Origin: Rhodanobacter sp. ANJX3
Lineage (GTDB): Bacteria; Pseudomonadota; Gammaproteobacteria; Xanthomonadales; Rhodanobacteraceae
Assembly: GCF_014200755.1 (NCBI RefSeq)
Contig: NZ_JACHCM010000010.1
Location: 28,630-92,629 of the forward strand
Length of the DNA: 64,000 nucleotides
Direction: 5' to 3'
The notes under the pieces were generated by a model. The model was given only the letters and a program-made list of their open reading frames with translations. It had not been told where the DNA came from and did not search any database. The position numbers and the translations under genes are program-made. This document shows positions 1 through 8,692 of the stretch, one piece after another. The first letter of the stretch is position 1. Every line of letters starts with the position of its first letter.

Positions 1-1568
1 GCATCGACATCTTCCACGCCGTAGCCGATATAGCCGGAACGTACCGAGCCGGGATACTGAAAGTCGAAACCGCTGCGTTTTTCCGACAGGAACGATGCGC
101 CAGCCGTGAAGGTCCAGAAGTCGTTCGGCGTCCACGTATCCGTGGCAAACGCCTTTTTCGTTTCAGTGGTGGTGTATTCGTTGAACGGACGCTGCACGGT
201 GCCATCCGGATAACGAATCACTGAATCGCGGCCAAGGTAATCAGCCGGAATACCTGCAGCATTGATGGCCGTGTAGACGGTGGTCTGCTCCTGGCGCGGG
301 CGCTCGTACCAGAAACCGTATTCCAGGCTGTTGTCCTGGCCGAAATCCTGGTTGAACTTGGCAATGATGCCCGGGCGCATGGTGTACGAACTGTTGTACG
401 AGTAAACCAGCGCCTTGTTGTTCTTGCCGCCGATCACACCGTTGCCGTTCAGATCCTCGTTGGCGTACTGGTACAAGTTCTGCGTTGACGTCGATTCCGT
501 GAACGTGGCGCCGCCGCCCGAGCCGCCGTTGCCATACTGGAAGTAAGGCACGACAGACAGACGCAGGCTGTCGCTGAGCTTGAACTCGCCATCCAGGCTG
601 ACCAGCCAGCTCTTGAACGGGTTCTTGTGGAACGCGTAGAAGTTGGCGTCGGTCGGCGTCAGGCGGGTGCGGTCGTAGCTCTGATCGTAACCACCGGAGG
701 CCAACTGCGCCTTGGTCAGGCTCTGATACAGATAGCTGTCCTGGCGCACGTACTGGACCGAGCCGGAGATGGTGTTGTTGTCGTCGATGGTCCAGATCGT
801 CTTGCCGTCGATCTTGTCGGCATCCTGGCTACCTGGACCACGCCACAGGTTGGCCTGGTTGTTGGAATACGACAACCACGAGCGGAACGCACCCGTGTCG
901 CCGGTATTGAGGCGGATAAACGAACGGCGCCAATCGTTGCTGCCGAAGGTCTGCGTCACGTCGATGCCCGCTTTGTGCGGTGGATCGATGGTGACCCACG
1001 CGATCGAGCCACCGGCGGCGCCGCTGATCGGCGTATCCACATCCGGATAACCCTGCAGCACGGTGATGTCGCCGATGTTTTCGGTATCGCCGTATTCGGT
1101 CGAGTAAACCTTGTAGTTGCCGCTGTCGTTGATCGGTGCACCGTTCACAGTGGTGCCGATTTCATCGCTGGTGAAGCCGCGGATGCTGTAGTTGCCGTTG
1201 GCCAGGCCGTTGTTGTCGTCGGTCGACGCGTTGACGCCAGGAATGCTGTCGATCAGCTGCACGAAGGTGGCGCCCGGCGCCGCATGAACGATCGCGTCGC
1301 GAGTGATGGTGGAAACCGCCTTCGGCGCCGTCTGCACGGCCATCAAGCCACTACCCAACGAGAGCGACTGCGCCTTGACCTGCACGGCGGAAAGCTCCTG
1401 CACGCGCTTGGTGTCGTTCGACGTAGTGGTGTTGGACGTGCTGGACACGCCAGCGCGCGGAGCGGCCTGCGTGCTGGCGGCCTGGTCGGTGGCCGTCTGC
1501 GCCATGACCATGCCCGATCCCATAACACAGGCAAGCGCAATCGCGGCGGATAGGTGGCTTCGCTTCAT
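1..1568 (-). CDS. TonB-dependent outer-membrane receptor (3' part beyond the window)
   Basis: The N-terminal 522 codons of a TonB-dependent receptor; the C-terminal barrel strands lie left of position 1. The ATG at 1568 opens a signal peptide (MKRSHLSAAIALACVMGSG, cleavage probably after VMAQ), a Ser/Thr-rich linker and a TonB-box-like LSAVQVKAQ stretch. A plug domain follows, with IDSIPGVN, the IRGF motif near residue 130 and a glycine-rich GAAGGSI segment. After that come barrel-type repeats rich in aromatic residues, Asn and Gly. The family imports bulky ligands (siderophores, carbohydrates, cobalamin) using TonB/ExbBD energy. The ligand cannot be read from the sequence; the plug resembles the Xanthomonadales receptors often linked to carbohydrates or peptides rather than classic ferri-siderophore receptors. 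A long leader (about 240 nt) with a promoter-like sequence precedes it. Confidence 0.9.
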   Translation of the reverse strand, partial: MKRSHLSAAIALACVMGSGMVMAQTATDQAASTQAAPRAGVSSTSNTTTSNDTKRVQELSAVQVKAQSLSLGSGLMAVQTAPKAVSTITRDAIVHAAPGATFVQLIDSIPGVNASTDDNNGLANGNYSIRGFTSDEIGTTVNGAPINDSGNYKVYSTEYGDTENIGDITVLQGYPDVDTPISGAAGGSIAWVTIDPPHKAGIDVTQTFGSNDWRRSFIRLNTGDTGAFRSWLSYSNNQANLWRGPGSQDADKIDGKTIWTIDDNNTISGSVQYVRQDSYLYQSLTKAQLASGGYDQSYDRTRLTPTDANFYAFHKNPFKSWLVSLDGEFKLSDSLRLSVVPYFQYGNGGSGGGATFTESTSTQNLYQYANEDLNGNGVIGGKNNKALVYSYNSSYTMRPGIIAKFNQDFGQDNSLEYGFWYERPRQEQTTVYTAINAAGIPADYLGRDSVIRYPDGTVQRPFNEYTTTETKKAFATDTWTPNDFWTFTAGASFLSEKRSGFDFQYPGSVRSGYIGYGVEDVD

Positions 1569-1816
1569 TTGGATAGTTCCCTGTTGAGTCATGTAATGAG
1601 TTGCTGCGGGCCTGAGCTACGCATGGAGCCATGCAGGCACAGGCTGGTTCGCGAAAGCGCGTTTGAGTCTGCCAAACTGGATTCGCTTTGGCTGGCAAGC
1701 CGACGTTGTGGGGCGTCGCCAGCGATGAAGCGTTGCCCGAACAAAAAACCTGCGACCACATCCCCCGGAGTCGTCGATGCCAAAAACGCATGATTCCACG
1801 CGAATTTTACAGAGTC

Positions 1817-1844
1817 TTTACAAAAGTTTCATTCCAAGTGTCAA
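1817..1844 (-). promoter_or_regulatory. Sigma-70-like promoter for the TonB receptor
   Basis: On the minus strand a perfect -35 TTGACA (1839-1844) is followed after 16 bp by TGTAAA (1817-1822) as a -10-like hexamer. It points at the receptor start at 1568 and would give a leader of about 240 nt. Predicted from sequence only. Confidence 0.4.
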
Positions 1845-1858
1845 CGCAATATATTGCG
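1845..1858. promoter_or_regulatory. Perfect 14-bp palindrome next to the -35 box
   Basis: CGCAATATATTGCG is its own reverse complement and directly abuts the TTGACA of the predicted receptor promoter. The position fits an activator site upstream of -35 or an operator. The binding protein is unknown and no regulator gene is adjacent. Confidence 0.35.
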
Positions 1859-2076
1859 ATCACACTTGGTGATGCACGACTCCTCCAACAGGCGCCAAAC
1901 CCTGAGAAAGGCTGGCTTTCCGATTCGAAAGGGCGCGAAAGCACTGGAAAGCCCGCGCGTATCGCATAAAAATACGATGCGAAAATCGCTCCGGCACGAT
2001 TACGCTGTCTTCGAATCGCAAGCGGGTGGTGGTAACCGCAGATGGCTACGACAGATTCGCGGCGTCGGCTTAGAGC

Positions 2077-2212
2077 ATCTCGCCGTGCCTCGCGCCGGGA
2101 GCGTTTTTTGCGCTCAGGCCAAGGAAGAACGAGGAGCGGACGTCGATCTACGACGGAGTGTGATGACGCCGGGATGCGGTCAAACCGCTCCCGGCGCGAG
2201 GCACGGCGAGAT
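2077..2212. repeat. Inverted-repeat element, 27-bp perfect arms (MITE-like)
   Basis: Arms at 2077-2103 and 2186-2212 are perfect reverse complements over 27 bp and flank 82 bp without coding signs. Just outside the right arm, read on the minus strand, is TAAGAGCCTGTTCTCGATCT (2209-2228). It matches 18 of 20 bases of the sequence in front of the IS5-type transposase gene at 63904-63923. Outside the left arm only a shortened TTAGAGC remains, so the left end may have lost about 10 bp. The element ends inside the stop codon of the acyltransferase gene (2226-2228). It could be a miniature transposable element or a REP-like hairpin that also stops transcription. Confidence 0.55.
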
Positions 2213-2225
2213 CGAGAACAGGCTC

Positions 2226-3938
2226 TTAAGCAGCTTTGCCCAGATAACGCGCACGCTTGGCCGGCTTGAGCCGAGCCAGGTCCAGCATGACGAGACCGTC
2301 CACGCAGCCGGAAAAATCGGGATCTTCACCGAAGTCGAGAAACTGCACCCCGTCGGCATCGACCAGATCCACGTACTGGCGATACAGCACGGGTAGGCTC
2401 ACGCCCAGCGCGTCCAGATGGTGCTTGAGTTTGCCCAGCCCCGCCGATGCGTCGAGCCCCTGCAAGGCCTGCCGCACGCCGTCGCTGACGTCGCTGGAAA
2501 TAACGAACGGCCGACGCGCTTCGGCCAGGCCCGGCGTGCCGAAATAATGCTGATGCGCGGCCACGATCCATTCGCGCGCTTCGCGCGGCATGGACACCGA
2601 CATGCTGACCGGACCGAACATGTAGCGCAGGTCCGGATGCCGCTGGAGATACAACCCGATGCCTTGCCACAGCTGGTCGAGCGCACGCGAGCGCCAGTAC
2701 GCCGGCGCCACAAAGCTTCGGCCCAGTTCCAACCCTTGCGCCAGACGTGACTCGAGCGCCGGCGAGTAGCGAAACAGGCTGGCCGTATAAAGACCGGCCA
2801 TGCCGCGCTCGGCGAGCAGCCTACCGCCGTGACCGAAACGGTAGGAACCGACAATACGCAGCGCCTTGGTATCCCACAGCACCAGATGCTCGTAATGCGG
2901 GTCGTAGGCATCGAGATCACGCCGCGTGCCGGTGCCCTCACCCACCTTGCGGAAGGTAAGTTCACGCAGACGACCGATCTCGCGCATCACCGGGCTGTCG
3001 AGCGCGCCCTTGAACAGCCATGCCTGCTTGCCATCGCCGAGATCGGCGAGTTTTTCCGACTGCATCAGCTCGGCCGCTACCTGATCGACCGGCTCCGGGT
3101 GCGCCAGAGGCACCTGGCCGCCGAAAATCAGCCCGCGATGCCGGCCCACGCGATACACGTGCCGACGCATCAGCTTGGCCGCCTGCTCGGGCGAGCCACC
3201 GCTGCGCTGGGCCAGTTCGTCGGCGCCGATCAGCGCGCCGATGCTGAAGCCGATCCGTCGGCTACCGACCGTCACCGCTTCGCGCGGCAGCATGGCGGTA
3301 CTGAGCGGCTTGGCCAGCATCGACAAGCCGTAGAACATCGCCGAATTGCGTGCGGCGACGTGGACCGGCAGCACCGGCACTTTCCTGCGCATAGCCAGTC
3401 GCGCAAAGCCGTCCGACCAACGGCCGTCGCGCACGCCGTTGGCGCGCACGCGTGACACCTCGCCGGCAGGAAACACGATCAGCGCCTGACCTTCCTCCAG
3501 CGCGCGATAAATGCCGCGCAGTCGCGAAGCGCTGCCTTTGCCGAACACGTCCACCGGCAGCAGCAGTTTTTTCAACGGGGGCACCACGGCCAGCCAGTCA
3601 TTGCCGAGAATCCGCACGTCGCTGCGCACCGAACCGATCAGCTGCAGCATGGCCAGTGCATCCTGCATGCCCAGCGGATGGTTCGCCACGACCAGCAGGC
3701 CGCCGTCGACCGGAATGTTTTCGCGCTCGCGCGGGCTGATTTGATAGCTGGTGCCGAGCAGGTCGAGCACACGCTCGACGAAATCGAAGCCTTCGGCGTT
3801 GCCGACTTTATCCAGTACGCGGTTGAAACCGTCTTCGTCGGCCAGTCGCCCCAGCATGTCGGCGACGGGGCGACGGATTCTGGGATGCACTGCAAGCCAG
3901 GGCAACCGCTCGGTAAGGGTCTGTTCGATGGAGAGCAT
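2226..3938 (-). CDS. Two-domain acyltransferase: PlsC-like plus OlsB/GNAT-like
   Basis: 570 aa. The N-terminal half (about 60-280) is a PlsC/AGPAT-type acyltransferase: NHPLGMQD around His87 is the catalytic motif in the H-x5-D spacing seen in this 'hemolysin'-labelled subgroup, and FPAGEVS near 156-162 is the acyl-acceptor block. The C-terminal half (about 290-480) resembles the GNAT-type N-acyltransferase domain of OlsB/ornithine-lipid proteins, with FGPVSMSVSMP near 440. The fusion pattern of ornithine-lipid synthases (OlsF-like) is similar, but here the O-acyltransferase-like domain comes first. The likely role is acylation of a lipid or amino-lipid at the inner membrane; the substrate is not determined. 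The stop codon lies inside the end of the inverted-repeat element. Confidence 0.8.
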   Translation of the reverse strand: MLSIEQTLTERLPWLAVHPRIRRPVADMLGRLADEDGFNRVLDKVGNAEGFDFVERVLDLLGTSYQISPRERENIPVDGGLLVVANHPLGMQDALAMLQLIGSVRSDVRILGNDWLAVVPPLKKLLLPVDVFGKGSASRLRGIYRALEEGQALIVFPAGEVSRVRANGVRDGRWSDGFARLAMRRKVPVLPVHVAARNSAMFYGLSMLAKPLSTAMLPREAVTVGSRRIGFSIGALIGADELAQRSGGSPEQAAKLMRRHVYRVGRHRGLIFGGQVPLAHPEPVDQVAAELMQSEKLADLGDGKQAWLFKGALDSPVMREIGRLRELTFRKVGEGTGTRRDLDAYDPHYEHLVLWDTKALRIVGSYRFGHGGRLLAERGMAGLYTASLFRYSPALESRLAQGLELGRSFVAPAYWRSRALDQLWQGIGLYLQRHPDLRYMFGPVSMSVSMPREAREWIVAAHQHYFGTPGLAEARRPFVISSDVSDGVRQALQGLDASAGLGKLKHHLDALGVSLPVLYRQYVDLVDADGVQFLDFGEDPDFSGCVDGLVMLDLARLKPAKRARYLGKAA

Positions 3939-4031
3939 GACCGTGTCCTCAGGTTTTCGCTCATCCTGAAGATCAATTGTTACAAGGACCTGTCACGCGG
4001 ACGCCAAACAGAAATTACTGCGCTGTTTTGC

Positions 4032-4643
4032 TCACAAACTTACGTGCATGAACGAGGCGACGCCCGACATGAACATCTGCACCGATAGCGCAATCAGCAA
4101 CATGCCCATCACCCGCTCCAGCGCAGTGAGCACACTCTCGCCCAACCAGCGGAACAGATAGGTGGCGCTGAGCAGAATCAGCGACGTGGCCAGCCACGCC
4201 AGCAACAGCGCAGTGACCCAGTCCGCCGTGCGGCCTGGTTGGGTGTTGGTCAGCAGCAGAAGGGCGGCCATCGCCGAGGGGCCGGCCACCCCGGGAATCG
4301 CCATCGGCACGATAAAAGGCTCACCCTCGCCGGGCTTGCCGAAGATGCCGCCGCCGTCGGCCGGCGGAAACACCATGCGGATGCCGATCAAAAACAGCAC
4401 GATGCCGCCGGCGATGCTGATCGAGTCGGGTTTGAGCTGCAGCAGCTTGAGAATGTGCTGACCGCCGAACAGAAACGCCAGCAGCACGCCGAGCGCGATC
4501 AGCAGCTCGCGCACCATCACCGCACGGCGGCGCTTGGGCGGTACATCCTTCAGCAGGCTCAGAAAAAACGGAATATTGCCCAGCGGGTCCATGATCAGAA
4601 ACAACATGATCCCCGCCGACAGGGTGGTCATCTCCGTTTCCAT
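4032..4643 (-). CDS. MarC/YhgN-family inner-membrane protein
   Basis: 203 aa and almost wholly hydrophobic, with about six membrane segments. LFLIMDPLGNIPFFLSLLK at the N terminus is the signature of the MarC (UPF0056) family and is closest in wording to E. coli YhgN. The middle PIAIPGVAGPSA-like segment (here PMAIPGVAGPSAM) is the second conserved motif. The transport function of the family is unproven; the old link of MarC to multiple antibiotic resistance was withdrawn. It lies 93 nt upstream of the acyltransferase gene on the same strand, so co-transcription is possible. Confidence 0.88.
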   Translation of the reverse strand: METEMTTLSAGIMLFLIMDPLGNIPFFLSLLKDVPPKRRRAVMVRELLIALGVLLAFLFGGQHILKLLQLKPDSISIAGGIVLFLIGIRMVFPPADGGGIFGKPGEGEPFIVPMAIPGVAGPSAMAALLLLTNTQPGRTADWVTALLLAWLATSLILLSATYLFRWLGESVLTALERVMGMLLIALSVQMFMSGVASFMHVSL

Positions 4644-4710
4644 AATGAATCACTCCCCTTGAGGCCATCACAGGATAGCCGTTGCCGCATCGGTCGCACC
4701 GACGGGTGTC

Positions 4711-5478
4711 TCAGTTGGCGCGAAGATCCAGCACCGCACCGCGCGCCTGCGCGGATTGCGCGCTCAGCAGATAGACGGCTGCGGCTGCGGTGGCATCCGG
4801 CAGCGGGCGCTGCATGATGTCCTCGCCGAAGTACGCCTGCCGCCGCAGCGCGGTGCGCATCGGCGCGGGCAGCAGCGCGTTGACGCGCAGAGGGCCGGCA
4901 TCGTTTTCCTGATGCAGAATCGCCACGAAGCGTTCCAGCGCGGCTTTCGATACGCCGTAGGCGCCCCAGTGCGCGCGTGCCAGCAGATCGGGGTTGTCGA
5001 GGACGAAAACCACGGCGCTGTCGACAGCTTGATTCAGTAGCGGCATGCACGCCTGGGTCAGCGCGAACGGCGCGGAAACATTGACGTGCAAGGCGCGCAG
5101 CCAATCGTCCGGCTTGTGCATGGCGATCGGGCTGAGCCCGGCGAAACTCGCCGCGGCGTGCACGATACCGTCGAGCCGGCCGAAGTCGCGCTCCAGTCCT
5201 TCGGCCAGATTTTCGTAGTCACGCGGCGTCGCCGTTTCCATATCCAGCGGGTGGATCACCGGCTCGCTCAAACCCTCGGCGAGCATCGCGTCGTATAGCT
5301 GCTCGAGCTGACGTTTGCGTTTGCCCGTCATGACGACCGTGGCACCGGCGCGAGCGGCGGCCCGCGAAACCGCCGCGCCCAGTCCACCGTAGGCGCCCGT
5401 CACCAGCACCACGCGATCGCGCAAGGTGTCGGCGGCCGGCATCCAGTCGGCCGGCAATCGGGAAACCGGCAGCGACAT
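4711..5478 (-). CDS. Short-chain dehydrogenase/reductase, YciK-like
   Basis: 255 aa, classical SDR size. The Rossmann motif TGAYGGLG lies near residue 27 and the active-site pair is in YGVSKAALE. The segment before it (ARAHWGAY) aligns with E. coli YciK. The catalytic serine 13 residues before the Tyr, expected in a Ser-rich stretch, is Asp here (FVLDNPDLL), so classical SDR catalysis may be impaired. The start ATG overlaps the grxD stop as TAATG, so the two are translationally coupled. No substrate can be named. Confidence 0.8.
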   Translation of the reverse strand: MSLPVSRLPADWMPAADTLRDRVVLVTGAYGGLGAAVSRAAARAGATVVMTGKRKRQLEQLYDAMLAEGLSEPVIHPLDMETATPRDYENLAEGLERDFGRLDGIVHAAASFAGLSPIAMHKPDDWLRALHVNVSAPFALTQACMPLLNQAVDSAVVFVLDNPDLLARAHWGAYGVSKAALERFVAILHQENDAGPLRVNALLPAPMRTALRRQAYFGEDIMQRPLPDATAAAAVYLLSAQSAQARGAVLDLRAN

Positions 5479-5801
5479 TAATTCGCTATCCCGGCGACAT
5501 CGTTCGCCATGCGCGCCAGCTCACCGGCGGCGTTCAGGTCTTCGACGATATCGCAGCCGCCGATCAGCTCGCCCTGTATGAACAACTGCGGGAACGTCGG
5601 CCAGTTGGCGAAGTGCGGCAGGCCGGAGCGCAGCTGAGGGTCGGCCAGGATATTCACCGCATGGAAATCGGCGCCTGCATCGGTTAGTGCTTTCGCCGCA
5701 CGGCTGGAGAAGCCGCACATGGGAAACTGCGGCGTGCCTTTCATGAAAAGCACGATGGGATGCTCGGCGAGAATGGCGCGAATTCGCTCGTTGATATCCA
5801 T
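5478..5801 (-). CDS. grxD: Monothiol glutaredoxin, Grx4 type
   Basis: 107 aa starting MDINERIRAIL; the open frame extends upstream, but this ATG fits the family. The core KGTPQFPMCGFSSRA contains the CGFS monothiol active site, and WPTFPQLFIQGELIGGCDI is the conserved glutathione/[2Fe-2S]-binding region. Proteins of this family bind a glutathione-coordinated [2Fe-2S] cluster and take part in Fe-S delivery and iron sensing in the cytosol. It lies back to back with sodB and is coupled to the downstream SDR gene. Identification is firm. Confidence 0.95.
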   Translation of the reverse strand: MDINERIRAILAEHPIVLFMKGTPQFPMCGFSSRAAKALTDAGADFHAVNILADPQLRSGLPHFANWPTFPQLFIQGELIGGCDIVEDLNAAGELARMANDVAGIAN

Positions 5802-5816
5802 AGGTGACGTTTCATC

Positions 5817-5844
5817 TTTACAATGCAGGCAGATCGGTATTGTA
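5817..5844 (+). promoter_or_regulatory. Possible sodB promoter
   Basis: TTTACA (5817-5822) and TATTGT (5839-5844) are spaced by 16 bp, in the 113-bp gap between the divergent grxD and sodB genes, and would give a leader of about 65 nt. Both hexamers are imperfect. Confidence 0.3.
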
Positions 5845-5914
5845 TCAGTCACCCGATGGCCGCTGCCCGCTGGGCCGGCCAAACCTCCCCCAGCCACCGC
5901 TAAGGAGCCACACC

Positions 5915-6493
5915 ATGGCGATCGAATTGCCCCCGCTTCCGTACGAAAAGAACGCGCTGGAGCCGAATATCTCGGCCGAAACGCTGGAATACCACTACGG
6001 CAAGCACCACCAGGCGTACGTCACCAACCTCAACAAGCTGATCGAAGGCACCGAGTTCGCCGATGCGAAGCTCGAAGACATCATCAAGAAATCCTCCGGC
6101 GGCGTGTTCAACAATGCCGCCCAGATCTGGAACCACACGTTCTATTGGAACTCGATGAGCCCCAAGGGCGGCGGTGCGCCGACCGGCAAGCTTGCCGACG
6201 CGATCGACAAGGCGTTCGGCTCGTTCGACAAATTCAAGGAAGAGTTCAGCAAGTCTGCCGCCGGCAACTTCGGCTCCGGCTGGACCTGGCTGGTGCAGCG
6301 CCCTGACGGTTCGCTCGGCATCGTCAATACCTCGAACGCCGCCACGCCGATCACCGGCAGCGACAAGCCGCTGTTCACCACCGATGTGTGGGAGCACGCG
6401 TACTACATCGATTACCGCAATGCCCGCCCGAAGTATGTGGAAGCATTCTGGAATCTGGTGAACTGGGAATTTGCGGCCAGCAACCTGGCCTGA
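5915..6493 (+). CDS. sodB: Superoxide dismutase (Fe type)
   Basis: 192 aa, normal family length. It converts superoxide to hydrogen peroxide and oxygen in the cytosol. Metal ligands are His27 (EYHYGKHH), His74 (IWNHTFYW), Asp157 and His161 (DVWEHAYY). The Gln in [13 protein letters not shown] context and the overall wording fit iron rather than manganese enzymes, although metal choice is hard to read from sequence. The ATG at 5915 has AAGGAG at 5902-5907, 7 nt upstream. A strong hairpin terminator follows. Confidence 0.96.
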   Translation: MAIELPPLPYEKNALEPNISAETLEYHYGKHHQAYVTNLNKLIEGTEFADAKLEDIIKKSSGGVFNNAAQIWNHTFYWNSMSPKGGGAPTGKLADAIDKAFGSFDKFKEEFSKSAAGNFGSGWTWLVQRPDGSLGIVNTSNAATPITGSDKPLFTTDVWEHAYYIDYRNARPKYVEAFWNLVNWEFAASNLA

Positions 6494-6508
6494 TCACCCG
6501 CAGCAGCA

Positions 6509-6551
6509 CACAAGTAGAAACGGAGCCCATGCGGCTCCGTTTTTACTTGTG
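6509..6551. terminator. Bidirectional rho-independent terminator (sodB / purK)
   Basis: The core stem AAACGGAGCC (6518-6527) pairs with GGCTCCGTTT (6533-6542) around a 5-nt loop and runs into TTTT. The outer bases CACAAGTA and TACTTGTG extend the stem to about 19 bp with one mismatch. It sits between convergent sodB and purK and can serve both strands. Confidence 0.85.
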
Positions 6552-6571
6552 TGCATTGTGAAGAACAGGGC

Positions 6572-7726
6572 TCAGCGAAGCGCTTTCACCACCGGACCCG
6601 CCTGCTCGCCGCGGTCGAGTGCATCGGCCAGTTCCGTCAATCGTGTAGCCAGCTCTTTTGCATCCGGCGCACACAGTGTGGCGTGCCCGACCTTGCGTCC
6701 CGGCCGTGCCTGCTTGCCGTAGTCGTGCCAGTGCCCGTCGATGGCGCGCAAAACGGGCGCTGCATCAGGCAGATCGCCGATCCAATTGAACATCGTCGAT
6801 ACGCCACGCGCACCGGTATCGCCCAGCGGCAGACCGAGCACGGCGCGCACATGGTTCTCGAACTGGCTGGTATGCGCGCCCTCGATGGTCCAGTGACCGG
6901 AGTTGTGCACCCGCGGCGCCATTTCGTTGCCGAGAAGCTCACCGTCTTTGACGAACAGCTCGAGCGCAAACACGCCGACGTAGTCGAGCCGCTCGGCCAG
7001 CGTTTTTGCCAGCGCCGTGGCGCGCTGCTGCAGCTCGCCGATCGTCGGGGCCGGCGCCAGACTCATCGACAGCACACCGTCGACATGCCAGTTCTGCGTG
7101 AGCGGCCAGGTGCGGAAATCGCCGTCGCGCCCGCGTACGGCAATCACCGACAGCTCGCGCTCGAACGGCACAAACGCTTCCAGAATCAATCCAAGCGTAG
7201 CCGCCTGCTCACCCAGTGCAGCCCATGCCGCATCGGCGTCATCGACGGTTTTGAGTCGGAACTGACCCTTGCCGTCGTAGCCGAGCCGACGCGTCTTGAG
7301 GATGGCCGGCGCGCCGATGGTCATCAGCGCCCGAGCGAGATCCTCGCGGGTGTCGACGGCCATGAACTCGGGCGTCGGCAGGCCGCATTCGCGAAACAGG
7401 GTCTTCTCGGCCAGGCGATCCTGCGCGATCGCCAACGCCTGCGGTGAGGGATGCACGGCCACTCGCTCGACCAGCCTGCGCGCGGTTTCGGCCGGCACGT
7501 TTTCGAAATCGAAAGTGACCGCGTCGACTTGACCCGCAAACGCCTCCAGCGCGGCGTAGTCGGTCCATTCGGCGACCACCAGCGGCGCGACCTGTCCCGC
7601 ACAGGCATCGCTGGCGCCATCGACCGCCAACGTCTTGATGCCAAGCGGCGCCGCGGCGATAGCCAACATGCGCGCCAGCTGGCCGCCGCCCAGCACGCCG
7701 AGCACCGGTTGCTTACGATCGCTCAT
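6572..7726 (-). CDS. purK: N5-carboxyaminoimidazole ribonucleotide synthase
   Basis: 384 aa ATP-grasp enzyme. It carboxylates AIR with bicarbonate and ATP to N5-CAIR in de novo purine synthesis. The N-terminal [16 protein letters not shown] is the PurK signature, with [13 protein letters not shown] in the ATP-grasp core and [17 protein letters not shown] near the metal site. The ATG overlaps the purE stop by 4 nt (7723-7726), giving a purE-purK operon whose product is passed straight to PurE. Confidence 0.97.
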   Translation of the reverse strand: MSDRKQPVLGVLGGGQLARMLAIAAAPLGIKTLAVDGASDACAGQVAPLVVAEWTDYAALEAFAGQVDAVTFDFENVPAETARRLVERVAVHPSPQALAIAQDRLAEKTLFRECGLPTPEFMAVDTREDLARALMTIGAPAILKTRRLGYDGKGQFRLKTVDDADAAWAALGEQAATLGLILEAFVPFERELSVIAVRGRDGDFRTWPLTQNWHVDGVLSMSLAPAPTIGELQQRATALAKTLAERLDYVGVFALELFVKDGELLGNEMAPRVHNSGHWTIEGAHTSQFENHVRAVLGLPLGDTGARGVSTMFNWIGDLPDAAPVLRAIDGHWHDYGKQARPGRKVGHATLCAPDAKELATRLTELADALDRGEQAGPVVKALR

Positions 7727-8226
7727 TGACGCGGGTCCGGCTGATCGAGCACGGCCTGCGTCTGCCTGGCGCGCCAGGCGTCGAGCGCCGTCGCGAGTTC
7801 GGCATCGTGCAGAGCCAGCATGGAAACGGCCAGCAGGCCCGCATTGACCGCACCAGCGCGGCCAATCGCCAGGGTCCCCACCGGAATGCCGGCCGGCATC
7901 TGCGCAATCGACAGCAGGGAGTCCATGCCGCTGAGCGCCTTTGACTGCACCGGCACGCCGAGCACCGGCAGCCGCGTCTTGGCCGCCAGCATGCCCGGCA
8001 GATGCGCCGCGCCGCCGGCACCGGCAATGATGACGTGCAGACCTCGGCCAACGGCTTCTTCGGCATAGCGAAACAACAGATCCGGCGTGCGATGCGCCGA
8101 GACCACGCGCACCTCGTGCGGCACGCCCAGTTCTTCCAGCACGCCTACCGCGTGCTGCATGGTTTCCCAGTCCGAGCGCGAGCCCATCACCACGCCGACG
8201 CGCAGCGGATTGGTTGTCGATGTCAT
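7723..8226 (-). CDS. purE: N5-CAIR mutase
   Basis: 167 aa. It rearranges N5-CAIR to CAIR, the step after PurK. Motifs are GSRSDWETM, the active-site SAHRTPDLL, and [17 protein letters not shown] with the catalytic-loop Gly-rich stretch. The ATG at 8226 is preferred over an upstream in-frame TTG at 8241. It is first in the purE-purK operon and divergent from the Trm112-like gene. Confidence 0.97.
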   Translation of the reverse strand: MTSTTNPLRVGVVMGSRSDWETMQHAVGVLEELGVPHEVRVVSAHRTPDLLFRYAEEAVGRGLHVIIAGAGGAAHLPGMLAAKTRLPVLGVPVQSKALSGMDSLLSIAQMPAGIPVGTLAIGRAGAVNAGLLAVSMLALHDAELATALDAWRARQTQAVLDQPDPRQ

Positions 8227-8294
8227 GGCCGAGCCGTCCAAAAACGGTTATCGTACTTGCTTTCTCCAGCTACGGCATACCCAGCGAACCCGCC

Positions 8295-8567
8295 ATGGAC
8301 AAGCGTCTGCTCGACATTTTGTGCTGCCCGGTCAGCAAGACCCCGGTTCGACCGTTGAGCAAGCACGAACTCGATGCGCTCAACGGCGCCGTGGCCGCCA
8401 GCATGGTCAATACGGTTGCCGGCGCTCCGGTCCGCGAGAAGATCGCCGAAGCCCTGATCACCACCGATCGCAAGGTGATCTACCGCATCGAGGACGGCAT
8501 TCCGGTCATGCTGCCCGAGGAAGGCATCGGCACCACCCAACTGACCGACTTTCCGGCGGCCGCCTGA
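8295..8567 (+). CDS. Trm112-family protein lacking the zinc cysteines
   Basis: 90 aa. The start MDKRLLDILCCPVSKTP and the end YRIEDGIPVMLPEEG match the YcaR/Trm112 family, whose members activate methyltransferases or serve as small zinc proteins. The usual CPxC knuckle reads CPVS, and the second cysteine pair is missing: the middle is a longer Ala/Val-rich segment ending LITTDRKVIY. The fold is probably kept without zinc. The ATG at 8295 is chosen because the family begins MD(H/K)RLL. Confidence 0.82.
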   Translation: MDKRLLDILCCPVSKTPVRPLSKHELDALNGAVAASMVNTVAGAPVREKIAEALITTDRKVIYRIEDGIPVMLPEEGIGTTQLTDFPAAA

Positions 8568-8692
8568 ACCGTTCGTGTCGCAGTTCTCAGTTCCGATATA
8601 ACTATGCATGACATGCCCCCCAGCCTCGCTTATTGTCAGGCTCGTGCGGGCCATTCGACTCTCACCGCGTGTCGCAATACCAAGGCGTGGCG

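Larger units (their letters stand above)
1569..2225. other. Intergenic region, 657 bp, no credible gene
   Basis: The gap between the stop of the acyltransferase gene and the start of the TonB receptor gene; both lie on the minus strand. Short open frames here have no recognisable domains and no ribosome-binding sites. It holds the receptor's leader, a promoter-like pair and palindrome at 1817-1858, and an inverted-repeat element at 2077-2212. I see nothing else in it. Confidence 0.6.

Noticed and set aside
627..1553. Long plus-strand open frame (308 codons) over the TonB receptor
   Set aside because: It is an antisense shadow of the receptor; the translation is Val/Arg-rich and has no domain.
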